This document shows, in pieces, positions 1-7,030 of a stretch of DNA of 11,770 bases (the first letter of the stretch is position 1; the number at the start of each line of letters is the position of its first letter). The notes beneath the pieces are model-generated. The model worked only from the letters and a program-made list of their open reading frames with translations, ran no database searches and was not told where the DNA came from. A program made the translations under genes and the position numbers. This stretch comes from Fusarium oxysporum f. sp. lycopersici 4287 (Eukaryota > Ascomycota > Sordariomycetes > Hypocreales > Nectriaceae): contig NW_017264878.1 of NCBI RefSeq assembly GCF_000149955.1, positions 1-11,770 of the forward strand. Direction: 5' to 3'.

Positions 1-212
1 AGTAGGTCTCTGTCGTAAACAACCATGATGATGACAAGGGATACGACGCAGGACCAGAAGCAGGCCTTTGGGTATTTCTGGATGGCCTGGCGGATGCTGA
101 GGGAGTGTTCTGCGGCTGTGGCAGCACGAGCCTCAGCAGAGGTCTCGCCTGTCCAGCCATGATGGCCGTCTGGTGGCGCCATCTCAACGGATTCGGCGCG
201 CTTTTCTGCCAT
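1..212 (-). CDS. MFS sugar transporter (sugar porter family), N-terminal fragment
   Basis: The minus-strand frame opens with ATG at 212-210 and stays open for 70 complete codons to the left edge, so only the cytosolic N-terminus and the start of the first membrane helix are visible. The residues SIRQAIQKYPKACFWS followed by a hydrophobic run ending IIMVVYDRDLL match the start of fungal maltose/alpha-glucoside-type sugar porters, in which a YPKA-W-S element leads into helix 1 ending near a GYD-type motif. Here the usual EGYD is VVYD. Family members are plasma-membrane proton symporters of about 500-560 residues; the substrate cannot be told from this fragment. The gene is divergent from the GH30 xylanase at 1326 and shares its 1.1-kb upstream region, so an oligosaccharide or pentose substrate is plausible by context only. 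Confidence 0.75.
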   Translation of the reverse strand, partial: MAEKRAESVEMAPPDGHHGWTGETSAEARAATAAEHSLSIRQAIQKYPKACFWSCVVSLVIIMVVYDRDL

Positions 213-553
213 ACTGTATTTTATCGGTTTGGGATGATTGGTGAGTTGATTTGTAGTAAGTGCGGAATTGTCAAGTCGAGAAATGCACTGCCATAGTCTG
301 TCTGATTAATACACAAGAAAAGGCTCCCAGCAACGTTCCAGATAAATGAAGTAGGATCCTCGTCTTGTTCATTACAATCCTACTCAAGGAATCTGCTGGC
401 TCCACTCTAATGCGGTAGCAAAAACAGCTTTAGGATTGATCTAGATATGGGGAAGTGGACTACGCGCTGTTCGGTAAAGACGGCACAGTAGACTGACTCT
501 GAGCATGCAGGGGTTAAAACAGCCAGGTTTTTGAAGGGGAACTTGTATTTAAT

Positions 554-559
554 TTAGCC
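554..559 (-). promoter_or_regulatory. Xyr1/XlnR-type hexamer (GGCTAA on minus strand)
   Basis: TTAGCC on the plus strand is the reverse complement of GGCTAA, the core bound by the xylanolytic activator XlnR/Xyr1. It lies about 770 bp upstream of the xylanase ATG and about 340 bp from the transporter ATG. A single hexamer is weak evidence; its value comes from two further copies in the same intergenic region. Confidence 0.4.
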
Positions 560-695
560 TATTTATTGTATTAATATTAGAATAAGAACATGATAAGTAT
601 TACGAATCAACGAAGAGGTATTGACCTAGTGAGCGTTTATCTAATAGGAGAATTTACTAGTTATCGGCATAAGAATAAGCACCTCCAAGCCAAGT

Positions 696-723
696 CCGGG
701 GGAAAGTGGGGATGTTTGCGGGG
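696..723 (+). promoter_or_regulatory. Cluster of CreA/Cre1-type carbon-repression sites
   Basis: Three SYGGRG matches lie within 28 bp: CCGGGG (696-701), GTGGGG (706-711) and GCGGGG (718-723). Further matches are GCGGGG at 850-855 and CCCCAC, the reverse of GTGGGG, at 1296-1301 just before the xylanase ATG. Paired or clustered SYGGRG sites are the usual requirement for CreA repression, and carbon repression of a xylanase would be expected. Confidence 0.45.
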
Positions 724-774
724 GTGGAGCCGTTGAAGAACGGCAAACTCGGCACTGGAGAAGCACACATTGAA

Positions 775-780
775 GGCTAA
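775..780 (+). promoter_or_regulatory. Xyr1/XlnR-type hexamer GGCTAA
   Basis: GGCTAA followed by AA gives the GGCTAAA form reported as the XlnR consensus in Aspergillus. It lies about 545 bp upstream of the xylanase start and 50 bp right of the CreA-like cluster at 696-723. Confidence 0.45.
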
Positions 781-883
781 AACATCCCTCCACACTTGCA
801 ATCTGGGAAGATTGACTTTGGTCCTGGTAAGGGGGAGCTTGGCCATTGTGCGGGGTATCAGATAGACGAAAAGCGAGCTTGAA

Positions 884-905
884 TTTAACCAGAACTCTGG
901 TTAAA
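884..905. repeat. 22-bp inverted repeat (10-bp perfect arms, 2-nt centre)
   Basis: The left arm TTTAACCAGA at 884-893 and the right arm TCTGGTTAAA at 896-905 are exact reverse complements, separated by AC. It lies between the transporter and the xylanase, about 420 bp upstream of the latter. A site of this symmetry could bind a dimeric regulator. I do not recognise it as a known motif. Confidence 0.6.
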
Positions 906-986
906 CTTATCAGGAGTACATCTTGCAACCTAAACCATGGCTGTAGTTCCTAATCACTCGATTAATCGGTAAGACAGGACTTAGAC

Positions 987-992
987 GGCTAA
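987..992 (+). promoter_or_regulatory. Xyr1/XlnR-type hexamer GGCTAA
   Basis: Third GGCTAA in the shared intergenic region, about 335 bp upstream of the xylanase ATG and about 195 bp upstream of the TATA box. It continues as GGCTAATTG, which resembles the GGCTAATTGG element I recall from the Trichoderma xyn2 promoter. This is a motif match only. Confidence 0.45.
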
Positions 993-1184
993 TTGTATAA
1001 TTACTAAAACGGTCATTTGTCATGGACTATCCAATTGACAAAGTAATTGATAGGCTGAGCCACGCTGCACAACATGGCCCGGTTAACATGGTTGTGCCAG
1101 ACGCCGTAGATCATTGTAATGTCCAGGGGTTAATCAGGCCATGTATCTGCGCGGAAGTCGAGAAGTCTCAGCATTCTGATTACA

Positions 1185-1190
1185 TATAAA
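1185..1190 (+). promoter_or_regulatory. TATA box of the GH30 xylanase gene
   Basis: TATAAA followed by TA lies 135 bp upstream of the ATG at 1326. The presumed CFEM and bZIP promoters have TATA-like elements at a similar distance (146 and 133 bp). A CT-rich leader (about 1280-1300) follows, as is common in fungal promoters. Confidence 0.5.
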
Positions 1191-1325
1191 TAGTGCAGCG
1201 GAATCAATGTTCCTACCGATTGGCAGAATAGCATCCCAATTCGTGGCAACCCCTCTGTATAAGCCAAACTGAGCTGGTTCTTCCTTATCTTTCCTCCCCA
1301 CCACCTCAGCTTATCTTGAACAGCC

Positions 1326-2783
1326 ATGGGTCCTTTCGCCTGCGGCCTTACCGCCTTGCACCTCCTGGGTTGCATAAGTCCAGCGTTCGTAGCGGCCGTT
1401 CCCATGGATTCATACTCAGGCTCTGAAGTATTGATTTCGGTGAATGGTTTCGTCAAACACCAAGAGCTTGACGGCTTCGGCGCTTCGCAAGCATTCCAAC
1501 GGGCCGAAGACATTCTTGGAAAAGACGGTCTGTCCAAAGAAAGCACTCAGCGTGTACTAGACTTGCTGTTCAGCAAGGATATCGGTGCAGGCTTCTCCAT
1601 CCTGCGTAATGGCATTGGCTCAAGCAACAGCTCCGAGAAGAACTTTATGAACTCAATCGAGCCCTTCTCACCAAGCTCACCCGGAGCGAAACCACACTAC
1701 GTCTGGGACGGTTACGACAGCGGTCAACTCCCTGTCGCTCGAGAAGCATTCAAGAGAGGATTGAAGTTCCTATACGGCAATGCTTGGTCCGCACCTGGCT
1801 ACATGAAGACGAACCAAGATGAAAATGATGGAGGCTACTTGTGCGGTGTCACAGGTGCTACTTGTGCTTCTGGCGACTGGAAACAGGCCTACGCAGACTA
1901 CCTGTTGCAGTGGGTTGACTTCTACCGCAAGTCAGGTGTCAAGGTCACCAACCTGGGGTTCCTTAACGAACCTCAGTTCGCCGCTCCCTACGCTGGCATG
2001 CTTTCCAACGGCACACAGGCCGCTGACTTTATACGCGTGCTGGGCAAGACGATTCAAAAGCGAGGTATTCACGATCTCACAATCACCTGCTGTGATGGTG
2101 AGGGTTGGGATCTGCAGGAGGACATGATGGCTGTTCTGACTGCTGGACCTGATCCCGCGATCAACTACCTTGGTGTCGTCAGCGGCCACGGATACGTTTC
2201 GCCGCCAAACCATTCACTTTCAACAACAAAGAAGACATGGCTCACCGAGTGGGCTGACCTCACGGGTCAGTTCACTCCCTACACATTCTATAACAACAGC
2301 AGCCAGGGCGAAGGTATGACATGGGCTGGCCGTATCCAGACAGCCCTTGTAGATGCTAACGTCAGCGGATTTCTTTACTGGATCGGTGCTGAGAACTCGA
2401 CCACCAACAGCGCTCTTATCAACATGATCGGCGATAAGGTCATTCCGTCCAAGAGGTTCTGGGCTTTTGCGTCCTTTAGTCGGTTTGCTCGCCCTGGTGC
2501 TCGTCGCATCGAAGCTACCAGCTCCATTCCTCTGATCACTGTTAGTGCCTTTCTCAACACCGACGGTACTGTCGCGACGCAGGTGCTTAACAATGACACG
2601 GTTGTTCACCATGTCCGACTCGTCGTCTCTGGCACAGGCCGAAGTCCTCACAGCTTGAAGCCATTTCTGACGGATAATTCCAATGATTTGACTGCTTTGG
2701 AGCACTTGAAGGCTGCTGGAAAGGGTTCCTTTCAGACCACAATTCCTCCTCGATCTCTTGTGAGCTTCATCACGGATTCCTAA
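1326..2783 (+). CDS. Secreted GH30 subfamily 7 endo-/exo-xylanase (glucuronoxylanase type)
   Basis: Intronless, 485 residues. Residues 1-24 form a signal peptide, likely cleaved after FVAA, so the enzyme is secreted. It hydrolyses beta-1,4-xylan, and GH30_7 members include glucuronoxylanases, xylobiohydrolases and reducing-end xylose-releasing enzymes. The family start LDGFGASQAFQRAEDI is at 48-63. The (beta/alpha)8 landmarks follow in order: GNAWSAPGYMKTN (151-163), LNEPQF (213-218) with acid/base Glu215, SGHGY (286-290) and LTEWADL (306-312) with nucleophile Glu308. YWIGAE is at 351-356, and about the last 110 residues match the beta side domain. R59 and N106 fall where I recall Arg46 and Asn93 in Talaromyces Xyn30B. 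About eight N-glycosylation sequons occur (for example N101, N228, N295, N345, N357). ATG at 1326 is the first in frame before the signal peptide. The GH30_7 assignment is firm; product profile is not. Confidence 0.92.
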   Translation: MGPFACGLTALHLLGCISPAFVAAVPMDSYSGSEVLISVNGFVKHQELDGFGASQAFQRAEDILGKDGLSKESTQRVLDLLFSKDIGAGFSILRNGIGSSNSSEKNFMNSIEPFSPSSPGAKPHYVWDGYDSGQLPVAREAFKRGLKFLYGNAWSAPGYMKTNQDENDGGYLCGVTGATCASGDWKQAYADYLLQWVDFYRKSGVKVTNLGFLNEPQFAAPYAGMLSNGTQAADFIRVLGKTIQKRGIHDLTITCCDGEGWDLQEDMMAVLTAGPDPAINYLGVVSGHGYVSPPNHSLSTTKKTWLTEWADLTGQFTPYTFYNNSSQGEGMTWAGRIQTALVDANVSGFLYWIGAENSTTNSALINMIGDKVIPSKRFWAFASFSRFARPGARRIEATSSIPLITVSAFLNTDGTVATQVLNNDTVVHHVRLVVSGTGRSPHSLKPFLTDNSNDLTALEHLKAAGKGSFQTTIPPRSLVSFITDS

Positions 2784-3264
2784 GCCTGGGATATATATAG
2801 GTTAGAGAAGGCAACTATTAGGACTACTTTGATCTTAGTAATATATACTCTTTAAATGCAACTGCCATCCCTGATTGAAAAGCTCCTGTATGGCACTGAG
2901 TATCTCTTACTGGCTCTGATATTGTGTCCGCTTAGGATCGGTGAAAATTAAGCTGTGCTATAAGTCGACAAACAGCTTTGCGTTTCCCCTAGAGATTTAA
3001 CATATTCCCTAGACTAACTCACCATTTGGCCTAGATAATATATTAAATATGCTAGTCCAAATATGGATCGAGAATTCACAGAAAATCTATGATAGTATGG
3101 AATAAGAGAAAGGATACTAAGATGCTGTAAAGCGAGCTAAGCTATTAGTAGTCAGCAACTTAACTCCATATCACACTATCTATTTACATAATACACGAGA
3201 TATGTATTTATTATATATATTTTAAAGTCTAGAGATATAGGATATAGGACTTATTATAGCCTAG
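2784..3264. other. Intergenic, increasingly AT-rich; no gene seen
   Basis: This holds the 3' untranslated region of the xylanase, with an AT-rich tail just after the stop. From about 3000 to 3240 it is AT-rich with many TATA/TTATAT runs. The missing N-terminal part of the MBL relic should lie here, but I could not read any of it. Confidence 0.5.
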
Positions 3265-3813
3265 ACTGCCCAGTACGACATCGTGGTGTCTCATGTTGAT
3301 AATGATCATTATGGAGGTATCTGGAAGCTGCTTATGACGTAAGCAGATGGTGACGGGGCTCCCATTGACTGGAGCAATGTAAACCTGTATATCCCAAATT
3401 TCGCGAATCGCGGATACAATTTGATTATCAAGGTGTACCAGGAGAGAAAGATGTATTCTGAACCGATGGATGAAATCGAACCCGCAGGTTTTAAGATGCA
3501 TTTACCACCAAGAGAGGCAATTCTATGGGTGCATCGACGACTGGATGGAGTCCCGGTGCCTAGTAAAGACCTGGTCGACGTCGCAGCACGCATTGGTACG
3601 GCCACCAACACATCAAGTATTACTCTTCAGAATTACGCGCAGAAAATAGATGTGGCGCAAACTGGAAGTGTATTCACTGGTGATAGCGCTTCGTACAGGA
3701 TAAATCCTGCAATTGGTCCACATACTCCCCACCTCGCCATTTGCAAGATTCAGCAACACGGGGCTTACAATAGTAGCGTGCATGACTCTGGACAGAGGAG
3801 TTGGGTCATTTAA
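3265..3813 (+). pseudogene. Metallo-beta-lactamase-fold hydrolase relic (ComEC-like type), truncated
   Basis: One forward frame carries three landmarks of MBL-fold hydrolases in the right order. YDIVVSHVDNDHYGG (motif H-x-D-x-D-H at 3292-3309) is the metal-binding loop. NTSSI followed later by VFTGDSA (TGD at 3676-3684) is the aspartate ligand strand. CKIQQHGAYNSS (from about 3742) matches the K-x-x-HHG-S-x-NS element, with Gln for the first His. The frame is interrupted by TAA at 3340-3342, the N-terminal domain is absent and the end at 3811-3813 comes too early for the family. The stop sits in an Arg/Gln-rich-free context where a CAA-to-TAA change, RIP type, would explain it. An intron covering it (GTAAGC at 3339) is possible but I found no good acceptor that keeps the frame. 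The substrate is unknown. A shorter open frame from 3421 exists but lacks the metal site. Confidence 0.65.
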
Positions 3814-4623
3814 CCTGATATATTGAGTGGCAGAGTATTATCTAAATGGCACTAGATATATAATATGGCGACTAAAGGCAGACAAGTTAGGTCGTTTAAA
3901 GAGACACGCCTGAAGGATATGCTCGGCGTCTCCTCAGGCTATGATTAGTTAACCAGCTGAAGACTGGTAGATGAACAACGAGAAATCCTACCAAGCCACA
4001 ATCCAAGCAAAGAATTCAGATTTCGTCACCTTGCAGACTCACTATTGGAGAATTCGTCTCACTCTATGAAATGTCAAGTAATAAAGAATGCAGCTCTAAT
4101 TACGTGCATCCAGAAGCGCTAATCAAAACTTATAACCCCTTAAAGACGAGATGGGGGGATGATGATGGCATGGAAGTGGACACTACTAGGCTGCCAGGTT
4201 TCCCAGGGTCTAATGATATTTAATACGGCATATTACTACCAGTATAATGTAAATTCCATATTTACTATCGATTCTCCTGTTGTGCTTCTCAAGGGTTCTA
4301 ATTAGCACACTATACCGGAGAAGACAGAACCAGACCTTTTGATTATGTAATCTTTGAGCGTTTTGACGAGAAACAGGCCTACTGACCTCAATCTCTATCT
4401 TTCTTTAATCTAACTTCACCCTAAATACCATTTAATTATATATAATGTTATTATCAAGGAAAATGCTCTCCCGCAGCTTAAAACATCGACTCATACGTTG
4501 ATTAATTTGGCTACGGCTAGTATGTATCTTCTAACCCTATGCACTATAGTCAACAATCTGGTTAGACTGCTTATTCCGGTTTAGTCGCTCAACGTCATGT
4601 TCAGTGTGCCGAAAGCCGAGCCT
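3814..4623. other. Intergenic, no gene recognised; contains a hairpin-forming element
   Basis: Mixed composition with no open frame showing family features on either strand. At 3901-3939 there is an inverted-repeat element able to form two alternative stems. The rest, up to the CFEM promoter, shows nothing I can name. Confidence 0.5.
3901..3939. repeat. Overlapping inverted repeats (two mutually exclusive hairpins)
   Basis: GCCTGA-A-GGA (3908-3917) pairs with TCCTCAGGC (3931-3939), giving nine pairs with one bulged A and a 13-nt loop. Alternatively GAGAC plus GCC (3901-3905, 3908-3910) pairs with GGCGTCTC (3925-3932), giving eight pairs with a 2-nt bulge. The two share bases and cannot form together. 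No role is shown. Confidence 0.35.
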
Positions 4624-4631
4624 TATAAATA
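4624..4631 (+). promoter_or_regulatory. TATA box of the CFEM gene
   Basis: TATAAATA lies 146 bp upstream of the CFEM ATG, followed by a T-rich tract (about 4678-4688) and a CT-rich leader. An ACGTCA half-site of bZIP type is at 4592-4597, but such a hexamer is expected several times in 11.8 kb by chance. Confidence 0.5.
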
Positions 4632-4769
4632 GCTCAAAGTAAGACCACTCTAGACTTTAACACCTATCGAATCCTGCTTTTTTTTTTAATTACTCATTCC
4701 CATCTTTTACTTCTTTAATCATACGCTGTTCTACATGCCCATGCTCTTTCACCATGTACTAGGATCACA

Positions 4770-5284
4770 ATGGCCTTCCGTATTCTCCTTATCCTTGCGA
4801 CGTTTCTGCTCTTCTTAGCGGCTTCTTCTACTACCGCAGAAACTATTACCGCAACTACCTCCACCGACCGTTCTGCCCTTCCTTCGGATATTTCTTCGCT
4901 GCCAGACTGCGGTATAGAGTGTCTCTCGACAGCCGGAAAGGAAATTGGCTGCGCCGGTACTGACCTAGAATGTATATGCTCGCAAAGCGACGCGTTTGCA
5001 GACAGTTTCGAGCAATGTCTGAAAAACGAGTGCACTATTAAAATATTCAAAAGTGAGTAAACAATAGAGCTGCGAGGCGCCATCTGACGATATTTGTACC
5101 AGACCTTAGGGGCGTGCGCCAACAGATTTGCGATGCAGTGAAAGGTAGTTCTAATTCTGCTGCCTTAGCATCGGCATCAGCTGTAATTGCGTCCGATACG
5201 TCCCAAGAGACTGGGAGCGGTGCCGAGCGCTTGACTCACGTGGGTATACTTAGTGCTATTGCTTGGGGAGCCCTGATTATGTAG
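4770..5284 (+). CDS. Small secreted CFEM-domain protein, probably GPI-anchored (two exons)
   Basis: My model joins 4770-5052 and 5103-5284 (154 residues). The intron 5053-5102 is 50 bp with GTGAGT donor, CTGAC branch site (5084-5088) and CCAG acceptor; without it the frame stops at 5060 and loses the eighth cysteine. Residues 1-23 are a signal peptide. The CFEM domain spans about 45-105 with cysteines at 47, 51, 61, 68, 70, 83, 88 and 104, and an aspartate at 65 (GTDLECIC) where CFEM proteins hold the haem-iron ligand. A Ser/Ala-rich linker (109-128) and a hydrophobic tail (141-154) preceded by GSG suggest a GPI signal. CFEM proteins act in haem/iron capture, adhesion or host interaction at the cell surface; which one applies here is unknown. 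Three upstream ATGs lie in the leader. Confidence 0.88.
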
Positions 5285-5309
5285 AAATCCAGGTACTAAA
5301 TAGGATTTA

Positions 5310-6208
5310 GAAAATTAGGTAATTTAAAGCGCGGCAGTTATTAATAAATTATTTATTAGCATTACTATAATACCTATAGCTTGCCTATTTTAATATGTTT
5401 ACTTAACTTTAAGATTATCTTCAGGTTTTTTATTTTTAAGTATTTTAAATATATTTTTAACTTTAAATATTTTATATTTTATATTTTATTATAAGAAACA
5501 ATTATTTAACTAGCATGCTTAATTTAATACCTTATATAATCTATAAATATAAACCTAATATTAATTAGTTTTTTTATTTAAAACCTTAATTATTATATGT
5601 AATTAATTAAATCTTCTAAAATTTATATTTAACTTATAATATATTTTATTAAATATATATATTTAAATTTATACTAATTAAGTTTTAAAATAAGCTATAT
5701 TAATTTTTGTATATTTATAAAAAACATCCTATATAGTTAGTATATAAAAAGTATATTTATATTATATATTTAGGCTTTTCTATCTAAAATAAAATAGCTA
5801 AAAATCTTTAAAAAAAAATATAATTTAATAAGGCTAGCTATACTATTATAAGAAATATTTTTATTAGATTCTTAGCTATTTTAGTTATAACTTAAAAGTG
5901 CTATAGGCTAGGCTATTTTTAGTTATATATTACAGTGGAGTGCTTGCTTATCTGGAGTGCTTCCTTATTAACTATAATAATTAAAATTAAATAATTATAA
6001 TTAAGTTAATTATTATTAATATTAATATTATAACTTTAAGTCTTTAACTCTAGGTAATTTAACTTATATAAAACCTACTATTTTTCCTTTATATTTTTAG
6101 TTTTAAAACCTTATAATAACCTCTTTATATCTAAGATATTATATTATAAAGGTTTAGTTTTTTTAATACCTTATTAGCTTATAATTAAATAACCTTAAGT
6201 TACTTCTG
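5310..6208. repeat. AT-rich, RIP-like block; no intact gene
   Basis: Composition drops sharply after about 5310 and recovers abruptly at about 6209. The block is mostly A and T, with stops in every frame and only scattered GC-containing words such as GGCTAGGC. This is the pattern left by repeat-induced point mutation on old repeats. No transposase motif is readable. A possible transposon terminus is listed at 5931-5968. Confidence 0.65.
5931..5968 (+). mobile_element. Possible Tc1/pogo-type transposon terminus with two direct repeats
   Basis: TACAGTGGAGTGCTT begins at 5931. The 16-mer TGGAGTGCTTGCTTAT (5936-5951) recurs with one mismatch at 5953-5968, a 17-bp period. A TA followed by CAGTG, with repeated subterminal words, is what pogo/Fot-type termini look like. 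A degenerate partner, AAGTTACTTCTGTA, ends at 6210 exactly where the AT-rich block stops, suggesting an element of about 280 bp. The match is loose. Confidence 0.3.
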
Positions 6209-6892
6209 TAACGGTTGCACAAGCCGTTAAACCACAGGGCAAAAGATCGGGCCATAATCGCTATGCAAGCAATCATGGGTATGCTACAGCTGCCTTATAG
6301 AAGCCTTTCAGCGCTGTTACGGGCACGAATCGTAACACATAGGTTAAGTGGAGCTGATGAAGCCAGGCAAGTTTTGGGTCCAACTTCTCAGTTATTGCGT
6401 TTTGGCTAAACGTGTGATCTTTTCTCTGGACTGTGATTCAGAATTTTCACTCATACCTTACGTCACTTAGGAACACTTCCCTGCTAAACTCTAACTAATA
6501 CGTGCTCCGCGACGTCACATCATCAGTATTCCATCTAATTTTCGAGATTCTCCTATTCCGAATACAGAAATGCTTTGCTTAGTTGTGATTGGCTCAAGTT
6601 AGCGAGCGCGCTATAACCAGACAGGTAATGCTGTCAATATCTCTCATTTGCCAGCATCTTCAGCTCGCTCCATTCTCGGGACTTGTTTTTAAGCGAACTG
6701 ATATATCTGTATGGCGCAGCAAAATCCCAGTAAGATAAAGGAAATCCATGTAAACTTTCCACAAACCAGAGGAGCTCTGCGACCTTAGTACTTCGGCTTT
6801 CGGTTAGCTCGGTATGTAGTAGGATAAATTGCCGCTTATGCCAAGATCCAGGGTTCCGGGTTTCCAGAACATATCAGTTTCCATTAGGTGAG
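6209..6892. other. Intergenic upstream region of the bZIP gene
   Basis: Balanced composition with no supported gene; the open frame at 6215-6409 lacks an ATG near its start and family features. TAACGG (6209-6214) and CCGTTA (6224-6229) form an inverted repeat right at the AT-rich border. ACGTCA half-sites occur at 6460-6465 (within TTACGTCA) and 6512-6517, which could allow bZIP binding and autoregulation, though chance is a good explanation. Confidence 0.45.
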
Positions 6893-6916
6893 TATAAGAG
6901 GCGGGCATCCACCCGC
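6893..6916 (+). promoter_or_regulatory. TATA-like element and GCGGG/CCCGC inverted repeat of the bZIP promoter
   Basis: TATAAG at 6893-6898 lies 133 bp before the bZIP ATG. It is followed by GCGGG (6901-6905) and CCCGC (6912-6916), exact reverse complements around six bases. Read as CGG-N8-CCG it resembles a Zn2Cys6 dimer site. Both are motif-level calls. Confidence 0.35.
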
Positions 6917-7030
6917 AAGCCAGGAGAAGGATGCCTTCTAATCGGTTGCCTTCCTCGATTTCATCTACTACACTTTCTTGTTATATTAATTCAATCATAA
7001 TCATTTTTGTACAAAAATCAGCCTCTTGTC

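Larger units (their letters stand above)
213..1325. promoter_or_regulatory. Divergent intergenic region between the sugar transporter and the GH30 xylanase
   Basis: No convincing gene lies in these 1.1 kb; the open frames at 641-928 and 661-846 (minus) show no family features and no codon-like structure. The stretch around 540-610 is AT-rich. The region holds three GGCTAA-type hexamers, several SYGGRG carbon-repressor-type sites, a 22-bp palindrome at 884-905, a CCAAT near 1030 and a TATA box at 1185; the main ones are listed separately. Because the genes on either side are divergent, sites here could act on both. Confidence 0.6.

Noticed and set aside
641..928. Minus-strand open frames at 641-928 and 661-846
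   Set aside because: No domain, no homology sense and they cover the regulatory motifs of the shared promoter; taken as chance frames.
1130..2705. Open frames antisense to or out of frame with the xylanase (for example 1130-1546, 2220-2705)
   Set aside because: Shadows of the GH30 coding sequence, whose catalytic motifs fix the true frame.
3309..3611. Minus-strand 100-codon frame
   Set aside because: Antisense to the MBL relic, whose ordered motifs lie on the plus strand.
4715..5122. Minus-strand 135-codon frame
   Set aside because: Antisense to the CFEM gene, which has eight spaced cysteines and a good intron on the plus strand.
6215..6409. Plus-strand 64-codon frame next to the AT-rich block
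   Set aside because: No ATG at its start, no family features and no splice partners seen.
6458..6517. ACGTCA half-sites as proof of bZIP autoregulation
   Set aside because: A hexamer is expected about five or six times on both strands of this window, so two copies are not evidence alone.
6862..6869. TTCCAGAA as a heat-shock element
   Set aside because: Only a single TTC-nn-GAA pair; functional elements usually need three or more units.
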